A DNA stretch of 64,000 nt from Paraburkholderia sp. BCC1884. Lineage in GTDB: Bacteria; Pseudomonadota; Gammaproteobacteria; Burkholderiales; Burkholderiaceae. Made by a program: the position numbers and the translations under genes. Positions 8,528-17,408 of the stretch are shown here, piece after piece. The notes under the pieces were generated by a model. It saw nothing but the letters and a program-made list of their open reading frames with translations. It did not search any database and was not told where the DNA came from. Positions within the stretch are counted from its first letter, which is position 1; every line of letters starts with the position of its first letter. The DNA lies in assembly GCF_900996225.1 (NCBI RefSeq), contig NZ_CAAJGL010000090.1:310001-374000 (forward strand), given 5' to 3'.

Positions 8528-9640
8528 TCACCGTTGTCCGAACGAAATGTCGCCGAACAGCGCCTTTTGCTCGCGCGGTTGCGAGCGCCAGTACTGCGGC
8601 GGCGCTTCGACCGTTGCGCCGAGTTGCGCCGCGGCATGCCACGGCCAGCGCGGGTTATAGAGCAACGCGCGGGCTAGCGCGATCAGATCGGCATCGCCCT
8701 CTTCGATGAGTTGCTCGGCGTGCAGCGGATCGGTAATCAGGCCGACGCCGATCGTGACCAGACCGGTTGCCTGCTTGACCGCATGCGCAAACGGAATCTG
8801 ATAACCCGGCTCAAGCGGAATCTTTTGCAACGGCGAGACACCGCCGGACGATACGTCGATCCAGTCGCAGCCGCGCTTCTTCAACTCCTGCGCAAACGCA
8901 ATGGTTTCCTCGAGCGTCCAGCCGCCGTCGACCCAATCGGTCGCCGAGACGCGCACACCGACGGGTTTGTCGGCGGGGAATGCAGCGCGCACGATATCGA
9001 AAATCTCGAGCGGAAAACGCATGCGGTTTTCGAGCGAGCCACCGTATTCATCGCTGCGCTGATTGGCGAGCGGCGAGAGAAATTGATGCAGCAGATAACC
9101 ATGCGCGGCGTGAACTTCCAGCGCGTCGATGCCGAGGTGCGCCGCACGCCGTGCCGATGCTGCGAAGGCTTCGCGTATGCGGTTCAGCCCAGCTGTGTCG
9201 AGCGCAAGCGGCGGTTCTTCGCCGGCTTTGTGCGGCAGCGCGGACGGCGCGTGCGGTAGCCACCCGCCTTGCGCAACCGGAATCAGCTGGCCACCTTCCC
9301 AAGGCGCATGGCTCGAAGCCTTGCGCCCTGCGTGCGACAACTGCATGGCCACCTTGACATGCGAATGCTTGCGGATCGCGGCCAGCACCGGCACGAGCGC
9401 GGCTTCGGTTGCGTCGTCCCACAAGCCCAGATCGCCAGGGGTGATGCGGCCGTCGGGTTCAACCGAAGTCGCCTCGATGCACAACATGCCGGCGCCGGAT
9501 AACGCCATGGAACCGAGATGGATCATGTGCCACGCGGTGGCCTCGCCACGCTCGGCGGAATACTGGCACATCGGGGACACGACGATACGATTGGGAAGCG
9601 TCACGCTACGCAGCGTGAGCGGAGAAAATAGCGCGCTCAT
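8528..9640 (-). CDS. NADH:flavin oxidoreductase, old yellow enzyme family (YqjM-like)
   Basis: 370 residues, FMN-binding TIM barrel. It begins MSALFSPLTLRSVTLPNRIV and has SPMCQYSA, the substrate-binding pair in the EVHAAHGYLLHQFLSP region, NQRSDEYGGSLENRMRFPLE, and the phosphate-binding GVGLITDP end. These are marks of the YqjM (thermophilic-like) class of ene-reductases that reduce alpha,beta-unsaturated carbonyls with NAD(P)H. The physiological substrate is unknown. It is 74 bp upstream of the glutamine amidotransferase gene's 5' neighbour region on the same strand; co-transcription is possible but not needed. Confidence 0.93.
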   Translation of the reverse strand: MSALFSPLTLRSVTLPNRIVVSPMCQYSAERGEATAWHMIHLGSMALSGAGMLCIEATSVEPDGRITPGDLGLWDDATEAALVPVLAAIRKHSHVKVAMQLSHAGRKASSHAPWEGGQLIPVAQGGWLPHAPSALPHKAGEEPPLALDTAGLNRIREAFAASARRAAHLGIDALEVHAAHGYLLHQFLSPLANQRSDEYGGSLENRMRFPLEIFDIVRAAFPADKPVGVRVSATDWVDGGWTLEETIAFAQELKKRGCDWIDVSSGGVSPLQKIPLEPGYQIPFAHAVKQATGLVTIGVGLITDPLHAEQLIEEGDADLIALARALLYNPRWPWHAAAQLGATVEAPPQYWRSQPREQKALFGDISFGQR

Positions 9641-9714
9641 GGATTACGCCCAGTGAAAACCCGAGAGCGAACGAGCATAGCACCGCGCATGATTTACTGC
9701 AGGCGCACGCCTGC

Positions 9715-10428
9715 TCAGGGTTTCGCTTCGACCTGATCGAGCCATTCGCCGAACATACGGCAGGCGGCGGCTTCAAGCGCGGGGCCGAATTGCGCCGTCT
9801 CGGCCCGCAATTGACGCGCATCGATACCATGGCTGACGAGTTCGCCGGCATTGCCGATCAGCCAGGGCTCGAAGCGATCCGTACGAATCTCCGGATGACA
9901 CTGCAATCCGAGGACGTGATTGCCCCACGTGAATGCCTGATTTTCGCAAGCCGGCGTCGAAGCGAGGCGTGTGGCGTTGTCGGGCAGATCGAACGTATCG
10001 CCGTGCCAATGCAGCATGGAAGTCTGCGCGCCATCCAGATGACGCAGCGGCGAAGCGCGGCCGGCGTCGGTCAGGGTAAGCGGCGTCCAGCCGAGTTCGG
10101 TATGGCCAGCGGGATAGACGCGCGCGCCGAGCGCACGCGCGATCAGTTGAGCGCCGAGGCAGATGCCCAAGGTCGGCAAGCCAGCCGCAATACGCTTTTC
10201 GATCATGGAAAGCAGCGGCACGAGCGACGGATAAAGCGCGTCGTCGGTCGCGCTGATCGGGCCGCCGAGGATCACCATCAACGATGCGGCGACGGGATTC
10301 GGCGCCTCGATGCGGGCGAAACCGACATCGAGATAACGGACCGGGCACCCGCGCTCACCGAGCACCAGCTCGAGACTGCCCAGATCCTCGAAGTGCACAT
10401 GGCGAATGGCCAGAACTTCGCGATTCAT
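9715..10428 (-). CDS. Class I glutamine amidotransferase-like protein
   Basis: 237 residues. The triad of GATase class I is present: nucleophile Cys in LGICLGAQLIARALG and the His-x-Glu pair in GLQCHPEI. No synthase domain is fused and no GMP synthase partner is encoded nearby, which fits the stand-alone YfeJ/GuaA-like subgroup (COG0518), some of which hydrolyse gamma-glutamyl compounds. It lies on the minus strand between a MarR gene and an OYE gene. Confidence 0.88.
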   Translation of the reverse strand: MNREVLAIRHVHFEDLGSLELVLGERGCPVRYLDVGFARIEAPNPVAASLMVILGGPISATDDALYPSLVPLLSMIEKRIAAGLPTLGICLGAQLIARALGARVYPAGHTELGWTPLTLTDAGRASPLRHLDGAQTSMLHWHGDTFDLPDNATRLASTPACENQAFTWGNHVLGLQCHPEIRTDRFEPWLIGNAGELVSHGIDARQLRAETAQFGPALEAAACRMFGEWLDQVEAKP

Positions 10429-10551
10429 CGGCCTGACCCACCTTCAGGTTGACTAAAGACTTGCCGCTACGCGGCACGAAGCAGCTGACAGGCGGCAAGT
10501 GCCGCCCGCCAAACCGGCTTGGCAGTGTAGCGGATTGTCCCGGAAGCCGCC

Positions 10552-11190
10552 TTATTGGGCGAAGATCTTCCAGGTCTTCTTCTGGGTGGCGACGTCGGCC
10601 ACTTCGTACACCGAGCAATCGAGACGCAGATCCGTGTCCGACATGTTCAGATCGAGCAGCGCGCAGTGATGCGGCGTCTTCTTCGGATTCTTGCTCGGCT
10701 CGAAGTGCGAGCAGCTCAGGCACATGCGGTGCGACGGAATCGTACCTTGCGCTTCCAGCTGATGAACCGTCTTGAGCAACGTGCGGTAGAAGATGGCCTG
10801 TTCGTCGTCACGCAGCGTGCCGACCGCTTTTGCCAGGAAGTCCGGCCATTGTGCGGCACGCTTTGCAGCCGTGCGGCCACGCGCCGTCAGGCGGACTGCG
10901 AGGGCGCGACCGTCGTCGAGCGCGCGGCGCTTTTCGACCAGACCCTTGGTTTCGAGCGTGCTCACTGCATCGCTGGTGGTCGCGGCGGTCAGCGCCGTTT
11001 CGCGAGCAATTTCACCAAGACGCATCGGGCCTTTGCGCTGCATCAGCAAGACCAGGATTTCGCCTTGAGTCGGGGTAAGGCCTGCGCCTTCCGCCCATTC
11101 CCAAGCCTGGCTTCGCATCGCCGTGCTCAATCGCAATAGGCTGTGGGTCACTCGCCCGGTCGCCTGTTCTCCGTATACGCCTTCGCTCAT
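10552..11190 (-). CDS. MarR-family regulator with a C-terminal Cys/His-rich segment
   Basis: 212 residues, longer than the usual ~150 of MarR proteins. Winged helix at about 25-110 (TQGEILVLLMQRKGPMRLGE, then the DDGRALAVRLTARG wing). The extra C-terminal ~60 residues hold CLSCSHF, HHCALLDL and DLRLDCSVYE, that is C-x2-C-x-H-F ... H-H-C ... D-C, an arrangement that could bind zinc or an iron-sulphur centre. The ligand and target genes are unknown. It reads toward the amidotransferase, 123 bp away; its promoter lies in the intergenic region that also holds origin-like element A. Confidence 0.88.
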   Translation of the reverse strand: MSEGVYGEQATGRVTHSLLRLSTAMRSQAWEWAEGAGLTPTQGEILVLLMQRKGPMRLGEIARETALTAATTSDAVSTLETKGLVEKRRALDDGRALAVRLTARGRTAAKRAAQWPDFLAKAVGTLRDDEQAIFYRTLLKTVHQLEAQGTIPSHRMCLSCSHFEPSKNPKKTPHHCALLDLNMSDTDLRLDCSVYEVADVATQKKTWKIFAQ

Positions 11191-11385
11191 AATCTTCGAT
11201 TCGTTTATTTACAGCGTTGGTACGTTGCCGGTCAACCGCTAACCGACCGCGCCCGTAGCCTGTGTGGGGTAGCCCTGCCCAACTGCGGACAAGACGGTTT
11301 TCTACTATCTCAAAAATTCAACGCCTCGCAAGCCAAGGCGACGAAAACGACATTCTATGCGAGAGCGGCGAATCGTACAGCTAAC

Positions 11386-11660
11386 TTATCCAAGGCAAGC
11401 TGTGGATAACCATGGGAAAACATCGGGACTGCCTGTGTGCCGATTCTTAATAAGCCTGCGAACCGCTTCACACCCGCCTGAGTTGTCCTTGTCCAACGAC
11501 GCACAAGCCGCTCCGATCCACCCAGTTATGGTTTACGCAGCGCGTTGACTTTGCAGGGAATTATTCAGTTGTCCACAGGCCAGGGCGGTGCTTGTTAACT
11601 ACTACTACGTTTGTATACGTTAAATCTATAAAAACCTAAGAGAACGCGAACTGGAAATTT
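11386..11660 (+). other. Origin-like element, copy A (DnaA boxes, GC spacer, trinucleotide run, AT-rich tract)
   Basis: In order on the + strand: a weak DnaA-type box TTATCCAAG (11386-11394), a perfect box in reverse TGTGGATAA (11401-11409), about 160 bp of spacer with further near-boxes (TTGTCCAAC at 11489), a one-mismatch box TTGTCCACA (11569-11577), a GC-rich stretch (11578-11590), the run ACTACTACTACG (11598-11609), then AT-rich DNA to about 11660. This is the order known for the basal unwinding module of bacterial oriC (DnaA box, GC-rich, DnaA-trio, AT-rich). Copy B at 14700-14972 repeats the order in inverted orientation. Origin function is inference. Confidence 0.6.
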
Positions 11661-11668
11661 TAATTACG

Positions 11669-11694
11669 AAAAAAAACCCGCGTAGCGCGGGTTT
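11669..11694 (-). terminator. Rho-independent terminator of the ybdK-type gene
   Basis: Stem AAACCCGCG/CGCGGGTTT with a 3-nt loop. On the minus strand it is followed by a run of eight T. It lies 35 bp beyond the stop codon of the glutamate-cysteine ligase gene. Confidence 0.85.
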
Positions 11695-11728
11695 CCTTAC
11701 GAATTCACGAGCACCTTACCGGTTTCGG

Positions 11729-12844
11729 CTACGCGCGCCACTGCAAACACTGCTGGCGTACCGCCTCGTGCAAGGACTTTTCCCGTTCGACGACGCCACG
11801 CAACCAGGTCGCGTCGTTGACCTGACCACGCGCGATCGCGCCGATTTCGGCAAGCGCTTTGCCCGAGCCCAACGCTTCGGCATGCGGCGCAATCCGGTCG
11901 AGTGTTTCGAGGATGTCTTCGGAAATCGTTTTGCGTTCGCCCGTCTGCGGATTGATGCAGGTGCCGGCCAGACCGAAGCGGCATGCCTCGAAACGGTTGA
12001 ACGTGTACACGAGGTAATCATCTTCTTGCGGCGTGATCGGTTTGTCGAGCAGCAGATGCCGGGCGAGCGTCTGGATGTAGCAGGCAATGGCCGCCGCGCG
12101 ATCTACCGACAAGGGCGTGTCCATCACGCGGACTTCGATCGTGCCGAAACCTGGCTTCGGCCGGATGTCCCAGTAAAAGTCCTTCATGCTGTTGACCACA
12201 CCCGTGTGGACCATCTTCGAAAAATACTCTTCGAAACTGTCCCACGTCAGCACGAACGGCGCACGGCCCGACAGCGGAAACGCGAACACGGAATTCAGGC
12301 GTGCCGAATGAAATCCGGTATCCACACCTTGTACGAACGGCGACGAGGCAGACAACGCGATGAAATGCGGAATGAAGCGCGACATCGAATGCAGCAGATA
12401 CAGCGCGCTGTTCGGATCGGGGCAGCCGATGTGCACGTGCTGGCCGAACACCGTGAATTGCTTGGCGAGATAACCGTACAACTCGGAAAGGTATTGAAAG
12501 CGCGGCGTGTCGACGATCTGCCGTTCGCTCCATTGCTGGAACGCATGCGTGCCGCCGCCGCACAAACCGACGTTCAGATGATCCGCCGCCGACACCAGCG
12601 TGTCGCGAATCTTGCGCAAATCGGTGACCGCCTGCTCATGCGTCGTGCAAATGCCGGTCGACAACTCGATCATGCTTTCGGTGATTTCCGGCGTGATGTT
12701 GCCGGGGATTTTTTCATCCTTGATGAGGCGCAGCAGATCCGAGCCAGCTTTGGTCAGATCATAGTCGTGCGTATTGACGATCTGCATCTCGAGTTCGACA
12801 CCGAAAGTGAACGGTTTCGAATCGATGAAGGGTTCGAGTGACAT
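11729..12844 (-). CDS. Carboxylate-amine ligase, YbdK-type glutamate-cysteine ligase family (GCS2)
   Basis: 371 residues of the GCS2 family: FTFGVELEMQIVN start with the metal-binding Glu residues, GNITPEITESMIEL, the CGGGTHAFQQW turn, HVHIGCPDPN, and RPKPGFGTIEVRVMDTP. Members make gamma-glutamylcysteine weakly in vitro; the true physiological reaction of this subgroup is uncertain. The genome also carries a full-length gshA at 37890-39506, so this gene is unlikely to be the main glutathione enzyme. Its own terminator follows at 11694-11669. The antiporter gene starts upstream on the same strand, 106 bp away. Confidence 0.92.
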   Translation of the reverse strand: MSLEPFIDSKPFTFGVELEMQIVNTHDYDLTKAGSDLLRLIKDEKIPGNITPEITESMIELSTGICTTHEQAVTDLRKIRDTLVSAADHLNVGLCGGGTHAFQQWSERQIVDTPRFQYLSELYGYLAKQFTVFGQHVHIGCPDPNSALYLLHSMSRFIPHFIALSASSPFVQGVDTGFHSARLNSVFAFPLSGRAPFVLTWDSFEEYFSKMVHTGVVNSMKDFYWDIRPKPGFGTIEVRVMDTPLSVDRAAAIACYIQTLARHLLLDKPITPQEDDYLVYTFNRFEACRFGLAGTCINPQTGERKTISEDILETLDRIAPHAEALGSGKALAEIGAIARGQVNDATWLRGVVEREKSLHEAVRQQCLQWRA

Positions 12845-12950
12845 GGCGTCCCCTGAGTCAGGTCGGCCGGATCGTATTCACGTGTCCGGCCGTTTATTTG
12901 AATCGAATAAATTGAATGTCGCGGATACAACATCGAGCAGCGCCGGGCGC

Positions 12951-14156
12951 TTACTCTTCGCGCCGTTCAGCCACCAGCGCGAGGCTGCGATACACGAGCC
13001 ACGGCCCGAGAATCTGCAGCACGAAAATCGAACACATCGTGATGGCGCGCAGTTGCGGATCGAAATTCGGATAGAGGTTGTAGGTGTCGTCGACCAGCAG
13101 ATACGCAAGCGCCGACATCGGCGATAACGATAAGCCGAGCGCTATGCCCTGTTTCCAGTTCAAACCGCTCGGCTTGGCGAACGCCAGCACGCCGACCAGT
13201 TTCGCGACAAGACGCGCAACAATCAGACCCAACGCGGCGACACCGCCGAGCGCAATGTCTTTCCACTCGAACGACGTCAAGGTCAACACGAACAGAATCA
13301 CGGTCAACAACCAACCGGCCGTGCCGAAATGCTGCGGCCACAACTGCGGACGCGCTTCATGATTTTTCACGATGATGCCGGCAGCCAGCAACGCAAGAAT
13401 CGTCGACAGTTTGAACAGATGCGCGACCGCGATAGCCAGCAGCACCAAGCCGAATAGGGCGACGAACGAATGTTCATCCTGCATATTCAAACGACGATAA
13501 AAGAACGTGCAGGTGCGTGCGAGCAGGTACGCGAGCACGAGCGAGCCGGCCAGCAGATAAAGCGGTTGCAGGATGGTGGCGAACACATTGCCGTACACCT
13601 CCTGATGCAACCAGCTCGACACGAGCTTTTCGATCACCACGGCGTACATGCTGTTCAGCGCAGTCAAGGTCAGCAGACGTTGCGTGACCTGACCTTCCGC
13701 GCGCAATTCCGTTTTCAGCTGAATCACCATCGCGGGCGAGGTGGCCATGGCGATCGCGGCGAGCACGGTCGCGACCATCAGCGGTACGTGCAGGAACAGC
13801 AAAACGGGCAAGACGAGTGCGAACGTCAACGTGGCTTCAGCCACGCTCGACAGAATCAACCAGGGATTGCGGCGGATCCAGCGCAAATCGAGCCGGCTGC
13901 CGAGTTCGAACAGCAGCAAACCGAGCGCGACGTCGAGCAGCGGACGCGCGGCGCTTGCGGAGTCGGCGTCGATGACGCCCGAGCCGGCCGCGCCGGCAAT
14001 CAGCCCGATCACCGCATAACCGGAAATGCGCGGCAGACGCCACGCGCGATAGCAAAGCTCACCGCACAAGCCTGCGACGAGCAAAGCCAGCCCGGCCCAA
14101 AAAATGGCGTCGGGTGAAAGCGGCCAGGCGGGAAAAAATGAAAACGCCGACTTCAT
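12951..14156 (-). CDS. Cation:proton antiporter (CPA2/KefB-type membrane domain)
   Basis: 401 residues from the ATG at 14156 (MKSAFSFFPAWPLSPDAIFW); an in-frame extension to 14210 has no family similarity. About 11-12 hydrophobic segments make up a Na+/H+ exchanger domain (GLALLVAGLCGELCYRAW, AVIGLIAGAAGSGVIDADSA, LDVALGLLLFELGSRLDLRW, ATVLAAIAMATSPAMVIQLK). There is no TrkA-N or other cytosolic regulatory domain, so it is the short form. Ion specificity is unknown. It sits with the ybdK-type gene inside the segment bracketed by origin-like elements A and B. Confidence 0.88.
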   Translation of the reverse strand: MKSAFSFFPAWPLSPDAIFWAGLALLVAGLCGELCYRAWRLPRISGYAVIGLIAGAAGSGVIDADSASAARPLLDVALGLLLFELGSRLDLRWIRRNPWLILSSVAEATLTFALVLPVLLFLHVPLMVATVLAAIAMATSPAMVIQLKTELRAEGQVTQRLLTLTALNSMYAVVIEKLVSSWLHQEVYGNVFATILQPLYLLAGSLVLAYLLARTCTFFYRRLNMQDEHSFVALFGLVLLAIAVAHLFKLSTILALLAAGIIVKNHEARPQLWPQHFGTAGWLLTVILFVLTLTSFEWKDIALGGVAALGLIVARLVAKLVGVLAFAKPSGLNWKQGIALGLSLSPMSALAYLLVDDTYNLYPNFDPQLRAITMCSIFVLQILGPWLVYRSLALVAERREE

Positions 14157-15026
14157 CGTAATGGGTTCTCCTTGGCAGCAACGGCGGACGACACGAACCG
14201 GCGCAAACACCGGCGAGCGGGTGAACGCGCAAGGCGCTCACTGTCGCGATCGCTTCGCGTGACCAGCGTTGCGAGTTTTCAACGATCGGGTGATCTGAAC
14301 GCGCCGCAGCCGCAGGGAGCGCGGCGCATTCAAGGGGTGCGGCCTTAGCAACCGGCACGGCACGGTGAAAGAACGCCGTCGACTTGAATCAGATTCTGAT
14401 TGAGCGGCGCCGTTCCGTTTGCTGCGCGTGCCGTTAGCTGAACGCAAGGCACGACGCGGAAAAGAACGGCGATTGTGCCATAGCTTTTTCAGCCTCGACC
14501 GAAAAGACACGAACATGCAGTCAAAACGGTAAAAACGTACGTTATCTTCGTGAGATGAGGAAAAAGCGACCGTTTTGTGAGGCAATCGGGTCGTCTGACC
14601 GGACAGCTTGAACGCCCGATGTGTGCTTTTCGGGACAACGGAGAGGATGTCGGAAGGGGGTTTGGAAGGGGTTGGCTACGCCGATACGCGCTCGATCAGC
14701 TTTGGCCTCTTGGTTTACAGGTTTACTGTATGTATACGTAGTAACAGTTAACAAGCTGCCTCGGTTTCTGTGGATAACTCCTGTTTACCTAAATAAATCA
14801 TTGGCTTGCCGACGGCATAACCGGATGCACAGCATGTGCGGGAACAGCGGGTAGTCGGGGGCAACTTTTCGCGTTTTCCGGCGGCGGCAAAGTTACCCCG
14901 TTTACGTCCACAACGGTTCCACACGAGTTGCGCAGGTTAACTGCGCGGTTATCCACAAGAGTCGGTGGATAAGTTATGCACTGCCTGCGAAGCAGAGTCG
15001 GGACGCGAACGGTGGTAAACCGGGAG
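14157..15026. other. 870-bp intergenic region between antiporter gene and mnmC
   Basis: No convincing gene: the short frames inside lack ribosome sites and family resemblance. It holds the antiporter leader (14157-14300), a stretch with A-runs and AACG-rich sequence (14480-14580), and origin-like element B (14700-14972). mnmC ends at 15027, so this region is its 3' side; no strong hairpin terminator was seen for it. Confidence 0.75.
14700..14972 (-). other. Origin-like element, copy B (inverted relative to copy A)
   Basis: Read on the minus strand from 14972: box TTATCCACC (14964-14972), perfect box in the other orientation (14949-14957), about 170 bp of spacer, perfect box TTATCCACAG (14768-14777), a GC-richer stretch, GTTAACTGTTACTACG (14737-14752), then AT-rich ATACATACAGTAAACC. 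About 17 positions around CTTGTTAACT and ACTACG are identical to copy A, and the spacing between sub-blocks (about 165 bp) is also kept, while the middle has diverged. This points to selection on the motifs. Confidence 0.6.
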
Positions 15027-16994
15027 TTAACCGGCGGTCTTCTGCCGCAAGGCGCGTAGCAGGAAGCGGGCGGGATCGATGTCTTCAGCCAGGTCCCGTT
15101 CCAGCGGCCACGGCTCGCCTTCTATCTGTGACGCGATCAGCTCGGCGCCAAGCGCTGCCCACACCAGTCCGCGCGAGCCGTAGGCAAATGCACCGTACAG
15201 CCCCTCCGAGCGCGGCAGATCCAGAGGCCATGCGCCCTGCAGACGCTGGGCGTCGCGCGTAGCGCTGGCTTCGTCGGCGAGGTTGCCGATCATCGGCATG
15301 CGGTCGCTCGTGACGCAGCGGAACGCGACCCGTCCGGTCAGCATCGCTGTCTTTGCGAGGTCGAGCGTGCTGGCGAACGCCGGCAACATTTGCACGACGC
15401 GTTCGAGGTTATCGATATGACCGGCCGGCCGCAGCGCCGTATCCGGATCGTCGAGCTCATAGGTGGCGCCGGTTAACGTCATGCCATTTGCCAGCGGCAC
15501 GGCATAGCCGTCGCCGATTACCGGCAAAGCCAGCGGCGGCACCGTGCCGGACGGCACCAGTGTGAGCTGGCCACGGATGCTGCGAGTCGACGCGTAGTGC
15601 AAGCCGGCAATGCGCGCTGCATCGTGTGCGCTGGCGACGATCACCACGGGCGCACGCGCTACCGTCCGACCGGCCGTATCGAACACGGTCCATTGATCGC
15701 CGCTGCGTTCGAGCCGGGCGACGTCCACCCCGAAACGACGTTCGAGCAAGCCGCCCGCGGAAGCGCATTGCGCCGCGCAAAGTGAAACGGGGTCGATCCA
15801 GCCGCCTTGTGGGAAAAACCACCCGCGGCGCGAGAGCGGCATGCCGACGAGCTTGTTCGCGTCGCTGGCCGACACCGGCATCACATAATCCGACGGATAG
15901 CCGAACGCGGCGATCGCTTCGCTGATCGAACGGGCTTCCTCGTCGTCCGTGGCGATTTGCAGCAAGCCTTGCGCGCCACGCAGAGGCGGATAACCGAGCC
16001 GTTCAAGCTCGGCCCAACGCCTGAGCGCGTAGAGAAAACCGGCGCGCGTGACGCGTGAAGCGACGCTGTCGTCGCGGGAAATCATGGGATGGAACACGCC
16101 GGCGGGATTGCCCGACGCATCCTGCGCCACCGCCCCGTGCCGTTCCAGCGACGTCACGCGCCAGCCGCGAGCCGCGAGCCGTTCGATCACCGCGCATCCG
16201 GCGAGGCCCGCGCCGATCACCACCGCGTGCCGTTCGTCGACCGGGACCGGCGCGGGCGGCTCGTGCCGGCGCACTCGCCAGCGCGGCGCGAAATGGCCGA
16301 CCAGCATGGCCCGCTTCCAGCCGAAGCCATCGACCTTGCGGTATTCGAAGCCGCATTGTGTCAACGCGCGTTTGATTTCGCCCGCGCTGCTATAGGTCGC
16401 GAAGGTCGCGCCCTCGCCGGCCAGCCGCGCCAATGACTTGAAGATCGCCGGTGCCCACATCTCGGGGTTTTTGGCGGGCGCGAAGCCGTCGAGATAGAAC
16501 GCATCGGCGCGCAATCTCAGTGCGGGCAGACTTTCGAGCGCATCGCCGAATACGAGCGTGAGCACCACGCGTCCGCCCTCGAATTCGATTCGATGCGTGC
16601 CGGGTACGAGCATCGGCCACGCGTTCGCAAGCGTGTCGGCCAACGCCGCGATGGCCGGATCGGAGATCAATCCGGCATACACGCGGCGCAAATCGTCGAG
16701 CGTAAAGGGATGCTTTTCGGTCGAGACAAAGTGCAGCCGTTCGCAACGCGATGCATCCGCCCGCCACGCGGCCCATGTCACGAGGAAGTTGATGCCCATG
16801 CCGAAGCCGGTTTCGAGCACGGTGAAACTGCGCCGGCCCTGCCACCGCTGCGGCAGGGCATTGCCGCGTAGAAACACGAATTCGGCCTGGTCGAGACTGC
16901 CCACGGCACTGTGGTAAATGTCGTTGTAAAGCGGGGAAAACGGCGTGCCGTTGTCGCGAAAAGCGAGGACGGCTGGGATCAGCGGATCGGTCAT
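15027..16994 (-). CDS. mnmC: Bifunctional tRNA 5-methylaminomethyl-2-thiouridine biosynthesis protein MnmC
   Basis: 655 residues from the ATG at 16994 (MTDPLIPAVLAF); another ATG lies two codons upstream. It finishes the wobble uridine mnm5s2U34: the C-terminal FAD domain removes the carboxymethyl group, and the N-terminal domain methylates the resulting amine. N-terminal methyltransferase (about 1-235): VLETGFGMGINFLVTW and DAFYLDGFAPAKNPEMW. FAD-dependent oxidoreductase (about 260-640): AVVIGAGLAGCAVIERLA dinucleotide fold. Both domains are complete and fused, as in the family. Confidence 0.96.
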   Translation of the reverse strand: MTDPLIPAVLAFRDNGTPFSPLYNDIYHSAVGSLDQAEFVFLRGNALPQRWQGRRSFTVLETGFGMGINFLVTWAAWRADASRCERLHFVSTEKHPFTLDDLRRVYAGLISDPAIAALADTLANAWPMLVPGTHRIEFEGGRVVLTLVFGDALESLPALRLRADAFYLDGFAPAKNPEMWAPAIFKSLARLAGEGATFATYSSAGEIKRALTQCGFEYRKVDGFGWKRAMLVGHFAPRWRVRRHEPPAPVPVDERHAVVIGAGLAGCAVIERLAARGWRVTSLERHGAVAQDASGNPAGVFHPMISRDDSVASRVTRAGFLYALRRWAELERLGYPPLRGAQGLLQIATDDEEARSISEAIAAFGYPSDYVMPVSASDANKLVGMPLSRRGWFFPQGGWIDPVSLCAAQCASAGGLLERRFGVDVARLERSGDQWTVFDTAGRTVARAPVVIVASAHDAARIAGLHYASTRSIRGQLTLVPSGTVPPLALPVIGDGYAVPLANGMTLTGATYELDDPDTALRPAGHIDNLERVVQMLPAFASTLDLAKTAMLTGRVAFRCVTSDRMPMIGNLADEASATRDAQRLQGAWPLDLPRSEGLYGAFAYGSRGLVWAALGAELIASQIEGEPWPLERDLAEDIDPARFLLRALRQKTAG

Positions 16995-17000
16995 GCGCAA

Positions 17001-17408
17001 CGGAAAATGACGTCCCGCAGAGCGGGTCGAACGTTACCGCCAGCGCACGCTGCTCGCCAGGCGGCGAAAAAGACGCGCCGAGCGTTGGCAAAAACCAACG
17101 CTAAGCCCCGTCCATATTGGGTTTCAGCCTTCAGATGACACGCGTGAAGAGCAAAAAGAGCGGTTTCCTTGATGGTTCGGCCCTGAAACCGTGCAATTCT
17201 TCGAAACCCTTATCCTGATTGGGTTTGCGCTGCGCTATCATAGCAAGCGCCGCGAAGGGAGCGGCAGCACGGCCGCCGGACAGTGACTGTCCGGTGTGAG
17301 GGGTCCGGACGGGATCCGGAGCCGTAGCTGCTCGACGGCGTGGTCCGCGCACGTATAATCGGCGCGTTCGCGCTGTTCGTATCAACCTAAACTCAGAAAG
17401 GAACCTTA
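17001..17408. other. 408-bp intergenic region between mnmC and the HU gene
   Basis: It separates two divergent genes. The HU-side half carries the predicted promoter at 17354. The remaining sequence is ordinary high-GC DNA; an 84-codon open frame on the minus strand (17131-17385) has no recognisable features and I do not call it. Confidence 0.7.
17331..17366 (+). promoter_or_regulatory. Predicted sigma70 promoter of the HU gene
   Basis: A perfect -10 hexamer TATAAT at 17354-17359; the -35 region 17 bp upstream is poor (CTCGAC). The predicted start near 17366 gives a ~43-nt leader ahead of the AAAGGAA ribosome site and the ATG at 17409. HU is a highly expressed protein, which fits a consensus -10. 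Confidence 0.6.

Larger units (their letters stand above)
11191..11728. other. 538-bp intergenic region between marR-type gene and ybdK-type gene
   Basis: No credible gene. It holds the promoter side of the MarR-type gene (11191-11350), origin-like element A (11386-11660) and the Rho-independent terminator of the ybdK-type gene (11669-11694). It is more AT-rich than its surroundings, especially 11597-11675. Confidence 0.8.

Noticed and set aside
14238..14854. Several short open frames in the 14.2-14.9 kb gap
   Set aside because: Overlapping, no ribosome sites, no motifs; they cross origin-like element B.
14768..14972. An oriC of a plasmid or phage with iterons and a rep gene
   Set aside because: No replication initiator gene or true iteron array is present; flanking genes are chromosomal housekeeping genes.
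17131..17385. 84-codon minus-strand frame between mnmC and the HU gene
   Set aside because: Overlaps the HU promoter and has no similarity or ribosome site.
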